Positions 16,245 through 26,619 of a DNA stretch of 43,187 nt are shown here, piece by piece. How positions within the stretch are numbered: the first letter of the stretch is position 1; each line of letters opens with the position of its first letter. This stretch comes from Streptomyces sp. E2N166 (GTDB lineage: Bacteria; Actinomycetota; Actinomycetes; Streptomycetales; Streptomycetaceae): positions 632,586 to 675,772 of the forward strand of contig NZ_RAIF01000012.1 in the NCBI RefSeq assembly GCF_003671715.1, read 5' to 3'. The notes under the pieces were generated by a model. That model saw nothing but the letters and a program-made list of their open reading frames with translations, was not told the origin of the DNA and did not search any database. The position numbers and the translations under genes were made by a program.

Positions 16245-16703
16245 TCACAGGGTGTCGAGCGCCTTCACGTACTCGGTCAGGTCACGGGCGTCCGGCAGGC
16301 CGTTGACGACGGTCCAGCGGACCACACCCTCCTGGTCGATGATGAAGGTGCCCCGGACGGCGCAGCCCTTGTCCTCGTCGAAGACGCCGTACGCGCGCGA
16401 GACGTTGCCGTGCGGCCAGAAGTCGGACAGCAGCGGGTACTCCAGGCCCTCCTGCTCGGCGAAGACGCGCAGGGTGTGGATGGAGTCGTTGGAGACGGCG
16501 AGCACCTGGGTGTCGCGGTCGGAGAACTGCGGCAGGTTGTCGCGCACCTCGCACAGTTCGCCGGTGCACACGCCGGTGAAGGCGAACGGGTAGAAGAGCA
16601 GCACGACGTTCTTCCGGCCGCGGAAGTCGGACAGCCGGACGGTCGCGCCGTGGTTGTCCTTGAGTTCGAAGTCGGGGGCCTTGTCGCCGACCTGGAGCGC
16701 CAT
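16245..16703 (-). CDS. AhpE/BCP-type thiol peroxiredoxin
   Basis: A 152-aa thioredoxin-fold peroxidase that reduces hydroperoxides with a reactive Cys. The active site is [15 protein letters not shown], with peroxidatic C46 and the motif residues P39, T43 and an upstream FYP strand. A second Cys at 51 gives the C-x4-C spacing of atypical 2-Cys PrxQ/BCP enzymes, while the overall sequence ([45 protein letters not shown]) is closest to mycobacterial AhpE. ATG 16703 follows AAGGAC. A 13-bp hairpin stands 17 nt upstream of the start. It adjoins the Ter cluster and probably belongs to the same stress response. Confidence 0.9.
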   Translation of the reverse strand: MALQVGDKAPDFELKDNHGATVRLSDFRGRKNVVLLFYPFAFTGVCTGELCEVRDNLPQFSDRDTQVLAVSNDSIHTLRVFAEQEGLEYPLLSDFWPHGNVSRAYGVFDEDKGCAVRGTFIIDQEGVVRWTVVNGLPDARDLTEYVKALDTL

Positions 16704-16719
16704 GTCCTTTTCGTCCCTT

Positions 16720-16749
16720 CGTAGGGTGGTTCGCTGGAACCACCCTACG
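16720..16749. promoter_or_regulatory. 13-bp hairpin just before the peroxiredoxin start
   Basis: CGTAGGGTGGTTC (16720-16732) pairs perfectly with GAACCACCCTACG (16737-16749) around GCTG. It lies 17 nt upstream of ATG 16703 and about 80 nt past the DUF3052 stop, so it may be that gene's terminator, an operator, or a 5'-UTR structure. Confidence 0.6.
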
Positions 16750-16829
16750 CAGGGATCATCGCGGGTCCGCGGACGGGCCGACGGCGGTCGGCCCGTACGG
16801 GGTCCGGGTGTGGTGCGGAGCCTGGGCGG

Positions 16830-17267
16830 CTACCGCTTGGACTTGGCGGCCTTGGGCGTAGCCAGCCGGCTGCCGCTCCAGTCCTTTCCGACGCTGACGC
16901 TCTTGGACGCCGTCAGTCCGGCGGTCGTCGCGGCTTCCGAAATGTCGCTGGCCTCGACGTACCCCGAACGGCCGGTCTTCGGCGTGAGGAGCAGGATCGC
17001 CCCGCCCTCTTCGATGTACGTGGTGGCATCCACCAGCGCATCCGTCAGGTCGCCGTCGTCGTCACGGAACCACAGCACGACGGCATCGGCCACGTCCTCG
17101 TAGTCCTCGTCCACCAGCTCGCCCTCGACGGCGCCCTCAATGGCCTCGCGGAGCTCCTGGTCGACGTCGTCGTCGTAGCCGATCTCCTGGACCACCTGCC
17201 CGGGCTGGAACCCCAGCCTGACGGCAGGGTTCGTCCGCTCCTCCGCGTGGTCCGCGGTCGCGCTCAC
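16830..17267 (-). CDS. DUF3052 family protein
   Basis: A 145-aa acidic cytoplasmic protein of DUF3052, a family almost restricted to actinobacteria. It contains AVRLGFQPGQVVQEIGYDDDVDQELREAIE, DEDYEDVADAVVLWFRDDDGDLTDALVDA, and GGAILLLTPKTGRSGYVEASDISEAATTAGLTASKSVSVGKDWSGSRL, a methyltransferase-like fold fragment without a clear cofactor motif. GTG 17267 is chosen over an upstream start at 17285 because AGGAGG lies 6 nt before it. It diverges from aceE across a 386-bp spacer, an association I recall as conserved in streptomycetes. Function unknown. Confidence 0.85.
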   Translation of the reverse strand: MSATADHAEERTNPAVRLGFQPGQVVQEIGYDDDVDQELREAIEGAVEGELVDEDYEDVADAVVLWFRDDDGDLTDALVDATTYIEEGGAILLLTPKTGRSGYVEASDISEAATTAGLTASKSVSVGKDWSGSRLATPKAAKSKR

Positions 17268-17653
17268 GGGTTGCCTCCTGATCATGTCTTGGTGAATATC
17301 TCAGCCACGCGCGTGCGCGAAGCATTGGCCGTAGTCCACACGGGCGGGACGGATCGCGCAAGTACCCGGCGACTGGGACCGCCGAAACGGTGACGATCCC
17401 GGCCGTGTCGCCGCAACTCCAGCCATGCCGTCCAGACCGAACGTGACGTACACCACACCTATCTGCCCCGTTTGCGTATTTGGGAACCACGTGTGGGTAC
17501 GAGACTCGAATGAACGTGCCCCCGATCCCCATGGGGGGACCGGTTACCCCACGGTACAGATGACGTTTGCCCCCGCGAGGTACACGATGGGGAATCGGCG
17601 GGGAATCGGCGTAGACACCCGGCAATGTGGCCCTCTGACAGCGAAGGAACAGC
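17268..17653. promoter_or_regulatory. Divergent control region of DUF3052 and aceE
   Basis: A 386-bp gene-free spacer. It holds a GATATT-like hexamer upstream of the DUF3052 gene on the minus strand, the palindrome CCCCATGGGG near 17530, and an 11-bp tandem repeat GGGGAATCGGC x2 (17589-17610) about 45 nt before the aceE start. I could not assign a confident -35/-10 pair for aceE, nor any convincing small ORF. Confidence 0.5.
17589..17610 (+). repeat. 11-bp direct repeat upstream of aceE
   Basis: GGGGAATCGGC occurs twice with no gap, in phase with one helical turn, between the probable promoter and the aceE ribosome-binding site. It may bind a regulator. Confidence 0.6.
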
Positions 17654-20410
<2,757 letters not shown>

Positions 20411-20448
20411 TAGCGCCTCGTTACGTTGCACTACCGGTAGACACCTCT

Positions 20449-20475
20449 GTGGCCCTCGCGGAGGCGGCGGGCCAC
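20449..20475. terminator. Possible aceE terminator
   Basis: GTGGCCC (20449-20455) pairs with GGGCCAC (20469-20475) around a 13-nt loop, about 40 nt past the aceE stop. Moderate stem, hence modest confidence. Confidence 0.4.
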
Positions 20476-20504
20476 GGAGTCCGCCGCCGCCCGGCCGGGG
20501 GACC

Positions 20505-20510
20505 TACGAT
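20505..20510 (+). promoter_or_regulatory. -10 hexamer of the potassium-channel gene
   Basis: TACGAT is 6 nt before ATG 20517; only a GCGGGG run directly abuts the start, which is not a usable Shine-Dalgarno position. Confidence 0.5.
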
Positions 20511-20516
20511 GCGGGG

Positions 20517-21377
20517 ATGAGCACCGACGCGGACGCCAGGCGGCAAACGGCACAGAAACGCTGGGAGCGGCACACTCAGCGGCCTCTGCTGGTGCTGGCC
20601 CTGCTGTTCGCCGTCGCCTACGCGACGCCGATCGTCGACGGCTCGCCGAGCCCGGCCGTGGCGCGGACGTGCCTGGTCACCGAGTGGGTGGTGTGGGGGG
20701 CGTTCACGGTCGACTACCTGGTGCGGCTGCGCCTCGCCCCGCACCGCGTGCGGTTCGTCCGCACCCACTGGCTGGACCTCTGCGCGGTGGTGCTGCCGCT
20801 GCTGCAGCCCCTCAGACTGCTGCGGCTGGTCTCGACGCTGCTCCTGGTGGGGCGGCGGGCGCGGATGGCCTCGCAGATCCAGCTGACGACCTATGTCGCC
20901 GGCTCGGTGGTCGGGTTGCTGATCTTCGGGTCGCTGGCGGTGCTGTCGGTGGAGCGGAACGCGCCGGACGGGAACATCCGGACCCTGGGCGACGCCATGT
21001 GGTGGTCGTTCACCACGATGACCACCGTGGGGTACGGGGACCTCGCGCCGACCACGGCGATGGGACGGGTGCTGGCCGTCGGCCTGATGCTGTCCGGGAT
21101 CGCGCTGCTCGGTGTGGTGACGGCGAACATCGCGGCATGGTTCATCGCCAGGTTCGAGCGGGACGACGTGGAGGGGCGGCTGCGGACCGAGGCCCTTCAG
21201 GCGCTGACGGAGGAGGTCCGGGCGCTGCGGACGGAGGTGGCCGAGTTGCGGAGGTCCGGCGGCGCGGTGCCGGACTCGTCCAGGGACGACGCCGTACCCG
21301 GCGGCCCCGCCGGCGCGGAACCGGCGAGCCACCGGCGTAGGGAGCCGCTGGCCGTGCCGGGTCAGAACATGCCGTAG
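20517..21377 (+). CDS. Six-TM potassium channel
   Basis: A 286-aa membrane protein. Hydrophobic helices at about residues 22-38, 53-70, 85-97, 100-112 (PLRLLRLVSTLLLVGRRAR, an S4-like basic helix) and 124-145 precede the pore loop MWWSFTTMTTVGYGD. Its selectivity filter TVGYGD is residues 170-175. A final helix follows (VLAVGLMLSGIALLGVVTANIAAWF). The C-terminal EGRLRTEALQALTEEVRALRTEVAELRRSG is a heptad helix suited to tetramer assembly. It is a voltage-gated-like K+ channel without an RCK domain. Its last 16 bp overlap the convergent small membrane gene. Confidence 0.92.
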   Translation: MSTDADARRQTAQKRWERHTQRPLLVLALLFAVAYATPIVDGSPSPAVARTCLVTEWVVWGAFTVDYLVRLRLAPHRVRFVRTHWLDLCAVVLPLLQPLRLLRLVSTLLLVGRRARMASQIQLTTYVAGSVVGLLIFGSLAVLSVERNAPDGNIRTLGDAMWWSFTTMTTVGYGDLAPTTAMGRVLAVGLMLSGIALLGVVTANIAAWFIARFERDDVEGRLRTEALQALTEEVRALRTEVAELRRSGGAVPDSSRDDAVPGGPAGAEPASHRRREPLAVPGQNMP

Positions 21378-21667
21378 CCCGGCGACGCCGCCCCGGCGAG
21401 CCGGACGACCGCCACGACCGTGTCGATGACGCCCAGGACCACGGCGACCACGGCCGGTACCGGGCGGGGACTCGCCCGGCTTCGGCCCATGGCGAGCCGG
21501 CCGCAGACGATCGCGACGGGGCCGAGGACGATCCCCAGCACGAAGAACCCGGCGACCGCGCAGATGACTCCGACAACCGCGAGCGTCGCGCGGTCCGGCC
21601 CGGTCCGTGACCACGTCCGGCCACGTGAGCGGGGGTGCCCGCGCGATCCCCGTCCAAAGCTCGCCAT
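21362..21667 (-). CDS. Small two-TM membrane protein (DUF4190-like)
   Basis: A 101-aa protein with a basic N-terminus (MASFGRGSRGHPRSRGRTWSRTG) and two hydrophobic helices (LAVVGVICAVAGFFVLGIVLGPVAIVCG and AVVAVVLGVIDTVVAVVRLAG) separated by RLAMGRSRASP. This layout matches DUF4190-type proteins of actinobacteria. ATG 21667 is placed 6 nt after GGGAG; a TTG six bases further upstream is less likely. It ends inside the convergent channel gene. Function unknown. Confidence 0.7.
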   Translation of the reverse strand: MASFGRGSRGHPRSRGRTWSRTGPDRATLAVVGVICAVAGFFVLGIVLGPVAIVCGRLAMGRSRASPRPVPAVVAVVLGVIDTVVAVVRLAGAASPGYGMF

Positions 21668-21845
21668 CGTCAACTCCCTGAACTCCTCGTGGAGTTCGGG
21701 TACCCCGGTGCGGCGCCTTATGCCTGCCGCGAACGCGCTGCCTGCGCGCTGCCCCCCTCCAGCAGCGCGCCGCAGCTTCTCGTCCCCGTGCCCTGCGGAG
21801 GACTTGACCCACTGTGACCTGCGGGCTCCGTCGAAGGGGAGGGTT

Positions 21846-21886
21846 CTCCGGCCCTGTCACCCGGATAGGCGAACAGGGCCGGAGAC
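21846..21886. terminator. Terminator hairpin of the DHA2 exporter
   Basis: A perfect 13-bp stem (TCTCCGGCCCTGT, 21846-21858, with ACAGGGCCGGAGA, 21874-21886) around a 15-nt loop, downstream of the minus-strand MFS stop at 21955. Confidence 0.6.
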
Positions 21887-21936
21887 GGACAGAACGGCCG
21901 GAGACGGGCCGGAGACGGACGGAACGGCCGGAGCCG
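21879..21936. repeat. Degenerate GGCCGGAGACGGAC direct repeats
   Basis: Three GGCCGGAGACGG(A/G) units and a diverged fourth (GGCCGGAGCCGGA), two of them followed by GGAAC or AGAAC, fill the gap between the hairpin and the MFS stop. They share the GGCCGGAGA right arm of the terminator, so they probably arose by slippage. Confidence 0.55.
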
Positions 21937-21954
21937 GACGCGTCCGGCGTTCCG

Positions 21955-23577
21955 TCAGATGTGGCCCACGCCCGCGCCGGCCTCCGCGTTCTCCCCGCGC
22001 TTGGTGAGGAACGCGACCAGCACGGCGACGGCCGCGACACCGGCGGCGACGAGCGAGGCCAGGCTCATGCCGGAGATGAAGGTGTCGTGCGCGACTTCCG
22101 TGACCTTCGCGGCCATCTGCTCCGGCATGCCCTCGGCCACCGGCGCCACGCCGACCTGGACCGCCTCGGAGGCCTGGCCCAGCTGTTCCGGCGGCAGTTC
22201 CGGAAGGCCGGCGTCCGCCCAGTTGCCGACCAGGTCGCTGTCGACCTTGGACGCCATCACGGCACCCAGTACGGCCGTACCGAGGCTGCCGCCGATCTGC
22301 ATCGCCGCCTGCTGGAGGCCGCCGGCGACGCCGGACAGCTCCATCGGCGCGTTGCCGACGATGACCTCGGTGGCGCCGACCATGACGGGCGCGAGACCCA
22401 GGCCCAGCAGGGCGAACCAGAGCGACATGATGCCGCTTCCGGTGTCCGTCTCCAGCGTGGACATGCCGTACATGGCGAGTGCGGTGAACGCCATGCCGCC
22501 CGCGAGCGGGATGCGCGGGCCGACCTTGGTGATCATCGCGCCGGCGAGCGGCGAGCCGACGATCATCATGCCGGTGAGCGGCAGCAGGTGCAGACCGGCG
22601 TCGATCGGGCTCATGCCGTGCACGTTCTGGAGGTAGAACGTCACGAAGAAAAGGCCGCCCATGAAGGCGATGGCCATCATGACCATCAGCACCACACCCG
22701 CCGACAGCGGCACCGACCGGAACAGCGCCAGCGGGATCAGCGGCTCCCTGACCTTCGTCTCCCAGAAGGCGAACAGTCCGAAGCCCGCGGCGGACGCGAC
22801 GAGGAACAGCCACGTCTTGCCGTCGCCCCAGCCCCACTCGGGGGCCTTGATGAGCGCCCAGACCAGGCAGAACATCGCCGCGGAGAGCAGCGCGATGCCC
22901 AGGACGTCGAAGGAGCGCGGCGCGTTCTCCGCGCGGTGGTCCAGCAGGATCATGACGCCGAGGACGACGGCGATGACGCCCACCGGCACGTTGATGAAGA
23001 ACACGGACTGCCAGTTGACGTGCTCGACCAGCACGCCGCCGAGGATCGGGCCGCCCGCGGTGGAGGCGCCGATGACCATGCCCCAGATGCCGATGGCCAT
23101 GTTGAGCTTCTCGGCCGGGAAGGTGGCGCGCAGCAGGCCGAGCGCGGCCGGCATCAGCAGGGCGCCGAACACGCCCTGGAGCACACGGAAGGTGACGACC
23201 AGCGGAATCGTGTCGGACAGGCCGATGGCGCCGGAGGCGGCGGCGAAGCCGACCACTCCGATGAGGAAGGTCTGCCGGTGCCCGAAACGGTCACCGAGCT
23301 TGCCCGCGGTGATCAGGGAGACCGCGAGGGCGAGGAAGTAGGCGTTGGTGATCCACTGGACGTCGGCGAAGCTGGCCTTCAGGTCGACCTGGATCGCCGG
23401 GTTGGCGATGGCCACGATGGTGCCGTCGAGGGCCACCATCATGACCCCTACAGCAACGGTGATGAGGGTGAGCCACGGGTGGCCGCGCAGTCCGCTGGCC
23501 GGCGCCGGGCCCAACGGGCCGGACGACGGTCCCCCGTCCCCCGCCCCCGCCTTGTCGATGGTGGTCTGACTAGTCAT
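21955..23577 (-). CDS. DHA2-family MFS multidrug exporter
   Basis: A 540-aa proton-driven drug exporter with 14 predicted membrane helices (DHA2/TcmA-QacA type). Seen are the antiporter motif C-like GPILGGVLVEHVNWQSVFFINVP at about residue 160, motif A-like GKLGDRFGHRQ near residue 93, and the D1 motif VALDGTIVAIANPAIQ near residue 50. The C-terminus carries an extra helix (SLASLVAAGVAAVAVLVAFLTKRG). ATG 23577 follows TAGCCT by 7 nt without Shine-Dalgarno. It diverges from a TetR regulator across 139 bp, the usual arrangement of a repressor-controlled exporter. The substrate cannot be read from sequence; tetracenomycin-type exporters are the closest relatives I recall. Confidence 0.92.
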   Translation of the reverse strand: MTSQTTIDKAGAGDGGPSSGPLGPAPASGLRGHPWLTLITVAVGVMMVALDGTIVAIANPAIQVDLKASFADVQWITNAYFLALAVSLITAGKLGDRFGHRQTFLIGVVGFAAASGAIGLSDTIPLVVTFRVLQGVFGALLMPAALGLLRATFPAEKLNMAIGIWGMVIGASTAGGPILGGVLVEHVNWQSVFFINVPVGVIAVVLGVMILLDHRAENAPRSFDVLGIALLSAAMFCLVWALIKAPEWGWGDGKTWLFLVASAAGFGLFAFWETKVREPLIPLALFRSVPLSAGVVLMVMMAIAFMGGLFFVTFYLQNVHGMSPIDAGLHLLPLTGMMIVGSPLAGAMITKVGPRIPLAGGMAFTALAMYGMSTLETDTGSGIMSLWFALLGLGLAPVMVGATEVIVGNAPMELSGVAGGLQQAAMQIGGSLGTAVLGAVMASKVDSDLVGNWADAGLPELPPEQLGQASEAVQVGVAPVAEGMPEQMAAKVTEVAHDTFISGMSLASLVAAGVAAVAVLVAFLTKRGENAEAGAGVGHI

Positions 23578-23584
23578 ACATTCG

Positions 23585-23614
23585 AGGCTAATGACAGCCA
23601 CTGACAGTTGACAA
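23585..23614 (-). promoter_or_regulatory. MFS promoter with TGACA repeats (candidate TetR site)
   Basis: On the minus strand TTGTCA (23614-23609) and TAGCCT (23590-23585) are 18 bp apart. On the plus strand TGACAG repeats at 23592 and 23602, one helical turn apart within the spacer, with further TGACA at 23609 and 23636. These are plausible contacts for the divergent TetR protein. Confidence 0.55.
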
Positions 23615-23716
23615 ACCATTTCACTAGTCGGTAACTGACACGACATCTGCCGATAGCCTGAACTGCGAAGACGAACGGCGAGGCAACACGCCGGCGCCGA
23701 TCCGAGGAGCGAACCT

Positions 23717-24415
23717 TTGAACATGGCGGACACAGCCACCCCTCCGGGCCTGCGCGAACGGAAGAAGCAGCGCACCCGGGACACGCTGCTGCGTTCCGCT
23801 CTCGAGCTGTTCACCGAGCGTGGCTACGAGGAGACGACCGTCGACGACATCGCCGAGACGGCCGATGTCTCGCAGCGCACCTTCTTCCGCTACTTCGCCA
23901 GCAAGGAGGAGGCGGCCTTCTTCGTTTCGCGGCTCGCGGAGTCGCACTTCGTCGAGGCCGTACGCGGCCGGCCGGCCGTCGAGGCACCGCTGGACGCGAT
24001 GCGCCAGGCCCTCGTGGCGAGCTGGGACACCATCGGTGAGTCCGTCGAGCAGCTGGTTCCGCTCGAACTGCACATGCGCTTCTACCGGGTGATCGAGTCG
24101 ACGCCAGCGCTGCTCGCAGCCCATCTGCGGCGCGCGACGGAGCTGGAGGAGGAGATCGCGCTCGTCATCGCCGACCGCGAGGGACTTGACGTGAACACGG
24201 ACCCGCGGCCCCGGGTGGTCGTGGCCGTCTTCGGGGCGGTGATGCGGGTGACCGAACGGATCTGGTCGGCGCGGGACGACGCCAGTCTCGCGGCGCTGCG
24301 CGACCTGACCTCCTCCTATCTCGATCAGGTGGAACCCGCCCTCGCCGGGAACTGGCGGGACCACCCCGGTTCCGGACGGGCCGAACACCCCGGGCAGGCG
24401 GACCCAACCCCGTAG
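23717..24415 (+). CDS. TetR family transcriptional regulator
   Basis: A 232-aa regulator. The N-terminal helix-turn-helix is textbook TetR: RDTLLRSALELFTERGYEETTVDDIAETADVSQRTFFRYFASKEE (residues about 21-65). An all-helical ligand domain follows (VSRLAESHFVEAVRG to VMRVTERIWSARDD). GAGGAG at 23704-23709 gives 7-nt spacing to TTG 23717 but 13 to ATG 23723, so I report the TTG; the ATG would shorten it by two residues. It is divergent from the MFS exporter and is its likely repressor, released by an exported drug. Confidence 0.9.
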   Translation: MNMADTATPPGLRERKKQRTRDTLLRSALELFTERGYEETTVDDIAETADVSQRTFFRYFASKEEAAFFVSRLAESHFVEAVRGRPAVEAPLDAMRQALVASWDTIGESVEQLVPLELHMRFYRVIESTPALLAAHLRRATELEEEIALVIADREGLDVNTDPRPRVVVAVFGAVMRVTERIWSARDDASLAALRDLTSSYLDQVEPALAGNWRDHPGSGRAEHPGQADPTP

Positions 24416-24472
24416 CACCCGACCGAAACGTGATCCGTGTCACTGGATTCACGCGAGACCGTCCCGTTCTCC

Positions 24473-24478
24473 TAGTGT
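24473..24478 (+). promoter_or_regulatory. Candidate -10 for the alpha/beta hydrolase gene
   Basis: TAGTGT lies 9 nt before GTG 24488 with no clear Shine-Dalgarno; spacing is slightly longer than at the other leaderless sites. Confidence 0.35.
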
Positions 24479-24487
24479 GTCCTCCCA

Positions 24488-25705
24488 GTGACTTCCTTCG
24501 ACACCTCTCCGCAGCTGAACGTCTGGCGCGCACTGCTCGCCCTGGCCGTGGTGTTCGTGATGCTGGCTACCACCGGCTGGACCGCCCTGCGCAACCAGCG
24601 GGATCCCACGGCCCTCGAAGCGTCGGTCTCGGCATGGGAGCACGGCCGGATCGACGGACGCCGGCTGCCCGACGCGCAGGCGGCCCCGTCCCGGTTGGCC
24701 CGCTTCTTCGCCTCGCTCACCGAATGGCAGCGCGCGAGCCTGGCCCGGCGCTACCCGCTCGCCGTCGGCAACATGAACGGCGCTCCCGTAGAACTGCGCT
24801 ACCTCGCCAACCGCGCGGCGATCCGCAAGGCACGGGCCGTGGAGCGGCTGCGCATGCACGACAAGCGCCTGTCCCTGTCGGGGCAGCGCGAGGCGGGCCG
24901 GCGCGCGCACGGCTACGACTCGCTGCTGAACCCCGGCCGCCACATCCTCGCCTTCGACCCGGGGGGCTCCGGCAAGGTCGCCGAGGTGTTCGGGAACCTG
25001 AACCGCGCCGAGCGCGTCTCCGTAGTCGTGCCCGGCGTCGACACGGAACTGCTCACCTTCCAGCGCACCGACCGCAAGTACTCGGCGCCCGTCGGCATGG
25101 CCGAGTCGCTGTACACGGCCGAGCGCACGGCGAGCCCCGACACGCGTACGGCCGTGATCGCCTGGGCCGACTACACCGCCCCCAGCGGCCTCGGCATGGA
25201 GGCGGCGACGGCGACGCGCGCCGAGCACGGGGCCGTCCGGCTGAACGCGCTGCTGCGCGCGCTGCCCGGCCGGTCCCCCGTCTCGCTGTTCTGCCACAGC
25301 TACGGCTCGGTGGTGTGCGGCCTCGCCGCCGACACGCTGCCCGGCCGGGTGACCGACATAGCGGTGGCCGGCAGCCCCGGCATGCGCGTCGAGAAGGCCA
25401 CCGGACTGCGCACCTCCGCTCGGGTGTGGGCGATGCGGGACGCCGACGACTGGATCCAGGACGTGCCCTACCTGGAGGTCGGCGGCCTCGGGCACGGCGC
25501 CGATCCGGTGTCCGCGGCGTTCGGGGCGCGGGTGCTGTCCGCGCGGGGCGCCGAGGGGCACGGCGGCTACTTCGTGCCGGGCACGGAGAGCCTGCGGAAC
25601 TTCGCACAGATCGGCGTTGGCGCATACCGCACGCTGGCCTGCGCCGCGGAAGACGACACATGCCGGGCGGGTTTGTCCGCAGCAGCGACGGCCGGACGCG
25701 CGTAG
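24488..25705 (+). CDS. DUF1023 alpha/beta hydrolase, membrane-anchored
   Basis: A 405-aa protein with one N-terminal membrane helix (residues about 13-34, RALLALAVVFVMLATTGWTAL) and an exported catalytic part. The DUF1023 hydrolase core is seen in LAFDPGGSGKVAEVFG, VSVVVPGVDTELLTF, AVIAWADYTAPSGLGMEAAT and SLFCHSYGSVVCGLAA; the G-x-S-x-G-like elbow C-H-S-Y-G puts the nucleophile at S271. A His near the end (RGAEGHGGYF) completes the expected triad. Such enzymes are extracytoplasmic lipases/esterases of unknown substrate. It starts at GTG 24488. Confidence 0.85.
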   Translation: MTSFDTSPQLNVWRALLALAVVFVMLATTGWTALRNQRDPTALEASVSAWEHGRIDGRRLPDAQAAPSRLARFFASLTEWQRASLARRYPLAVGNMNGAPVELRYLANRAAIRKARAVERLRMHDKRLSLSGQREAGRRAHGYDSLLNPGRHILAFDPGGSGKVAEVFGNLNRAERVSVVVPGVDTELLTFQRTDRKYSAPVGMAESLYTAERTASPDTRTAVIAWADYTAPSGLGMEAATATRAEHGAVRLNALLRALPGRSPVSLFCHSYGSVVCGLAADTLPGRVTDIAVAGSPGMRVEKATGLRTSARVWAMRDADDWIQDVPYLEVGGLGHGADPVSAAFGARVLSARGAEGHGGYFVPGTESLRNFAQIGVGAYRTLACAAEDDTCRAGLSAAATAGRA

Positions 25706-25757
25706 AGGCGCAGAAACTCCGGTTTGCACGGGGAGGGACGGAGGAGCTCGTGCCGCA

Positions 25758-25763
25758 TACGAT
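25758..25763 (+). promoter_or_regulatory. -10 hexamer of the DUF4429 gene
   Basis: TACGAT is 7 nt before ATG 25771. Confidence 0.5.
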
Positions 25764-25770
25764 GAGCCGC

Positions 25771-26619
25771 ATGGGTGACGTACTGGCCGGATTTCATGCC
25801 GCCTGGGAGTTCGAGTCCGACTCCGTGCTCATCCGCTACGAACGGGGGATTCGAACACCCAAGCTGTTCCAGGCGCTGGGGGAACGCCGCGTCCCCCTGG
25901 AGGCGATCGCCGGGGTGACGCTCACGCCCGGCAGGCGGGGCACCGTCGTGCTGCGCCTGGAGCCGCGCCCGGGCGCCGATCCGCTGATGGAGGCGGCGGC
26001 CGGACAGCTGAAGGAGGGCAGCGACCCGTACCGGCTGGTGCTGCCCGCCGAGCGGGAGACGCTCGCGGAGTACTACGCCGACGAGCTGCGCGGCCTGCTG
26101 AGCGAGTCCGGCAAGACCGAGCGGTACCTGGTTCCGGCGCCCGAGGCACCGCTGCACTTCAAGGCCTACGACGGCAAGGCGACCTTCGACGGGACGTCGG
26201 TGACGTTCCGGTGGTTCTGGACGGGCGCGTCGTCGGCGAAGTGGAAGGCCGGCGACCAGACCTTCCCGGTCGCCGGCCTGGGCGGGGTGGAGTGGCGGTC
26301 CCCCGAGATGTTCGAGGGATATCTGCGGCTGCTGCCGCGGGACGCCGCGGCGGTCGCTCCGCAGGCCGACCAGGACCCCGCTTCGGTCGTGTTCGGACTC
26401 GGATACGGGCCGGTGCACGAGTCACTGCCGTTCGCGGCGGCGGTGCTGGCGGCGGTGCGGGACCGCGGCCCGGCGGTGCCGGTCCCGGTGCCCGCTCCTC
26501 GGCGTGACCCCGCGGACATCGCCGAGCGGATCCGGCACCTCGGGGAGTTGCATCAGGCGGGGCTGGTCACGGACGAGGAGTTCTCCTCGAAGAAGGCGGA
26601 GTTGCTGGCGGAGCTGTGA
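25771..26619 (+). CDS. DUF4429 protein with SHOCT domain
   Basis: A 282-aa cytoplasmic protein. It begins MGDVLAGFHAAWEFESDSVLIRYERGIRTPKLFQALGERRVPLEAIAGVTL, the DUF4429 beta-rich repeat of actinobacteria, with a second copy around FDGTSVTFRWFWTGASSAKWKAGDQTFPVAGLGGVEWRSP. A C-terminal SHOCT helix pair (IAERIRHLGELHQAGLVTDEEFSSKKAELL) suggests oligomerisation or nucleic-acid contact. ATG 25771 fits the family start and the leaderless spacing; an ATG at 25762 would add three residues. Its stop directly abuts the stop of the convergent aldo/keto reductase. Function unknown. Confidence 0.8.
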   Translation: MGDVLAGFHAAWEFESDSVLIRYERGIRTPKLFQALGERRVPLEAIAGVTLTPGRRGTVVLRLEPRPGADPLMEAAAGQLKEGSDPYRLVLPAERETLAEYYADELRGLLSESGKTERYLVPAPEAPLHFKAYDGKATFDGTSVTFRWFWTGASSAKWKAGDQTFPVAGLGGVEWRSPEMFEGYLRLLPRDAAAVAPQADQDPASVVFGLGYGPVHESLPFAAAVLAAVRDRGPAVPVPVPAPRRDPADIAERIRHLGELHQAGLVTDEEFSSKKAELLAEL

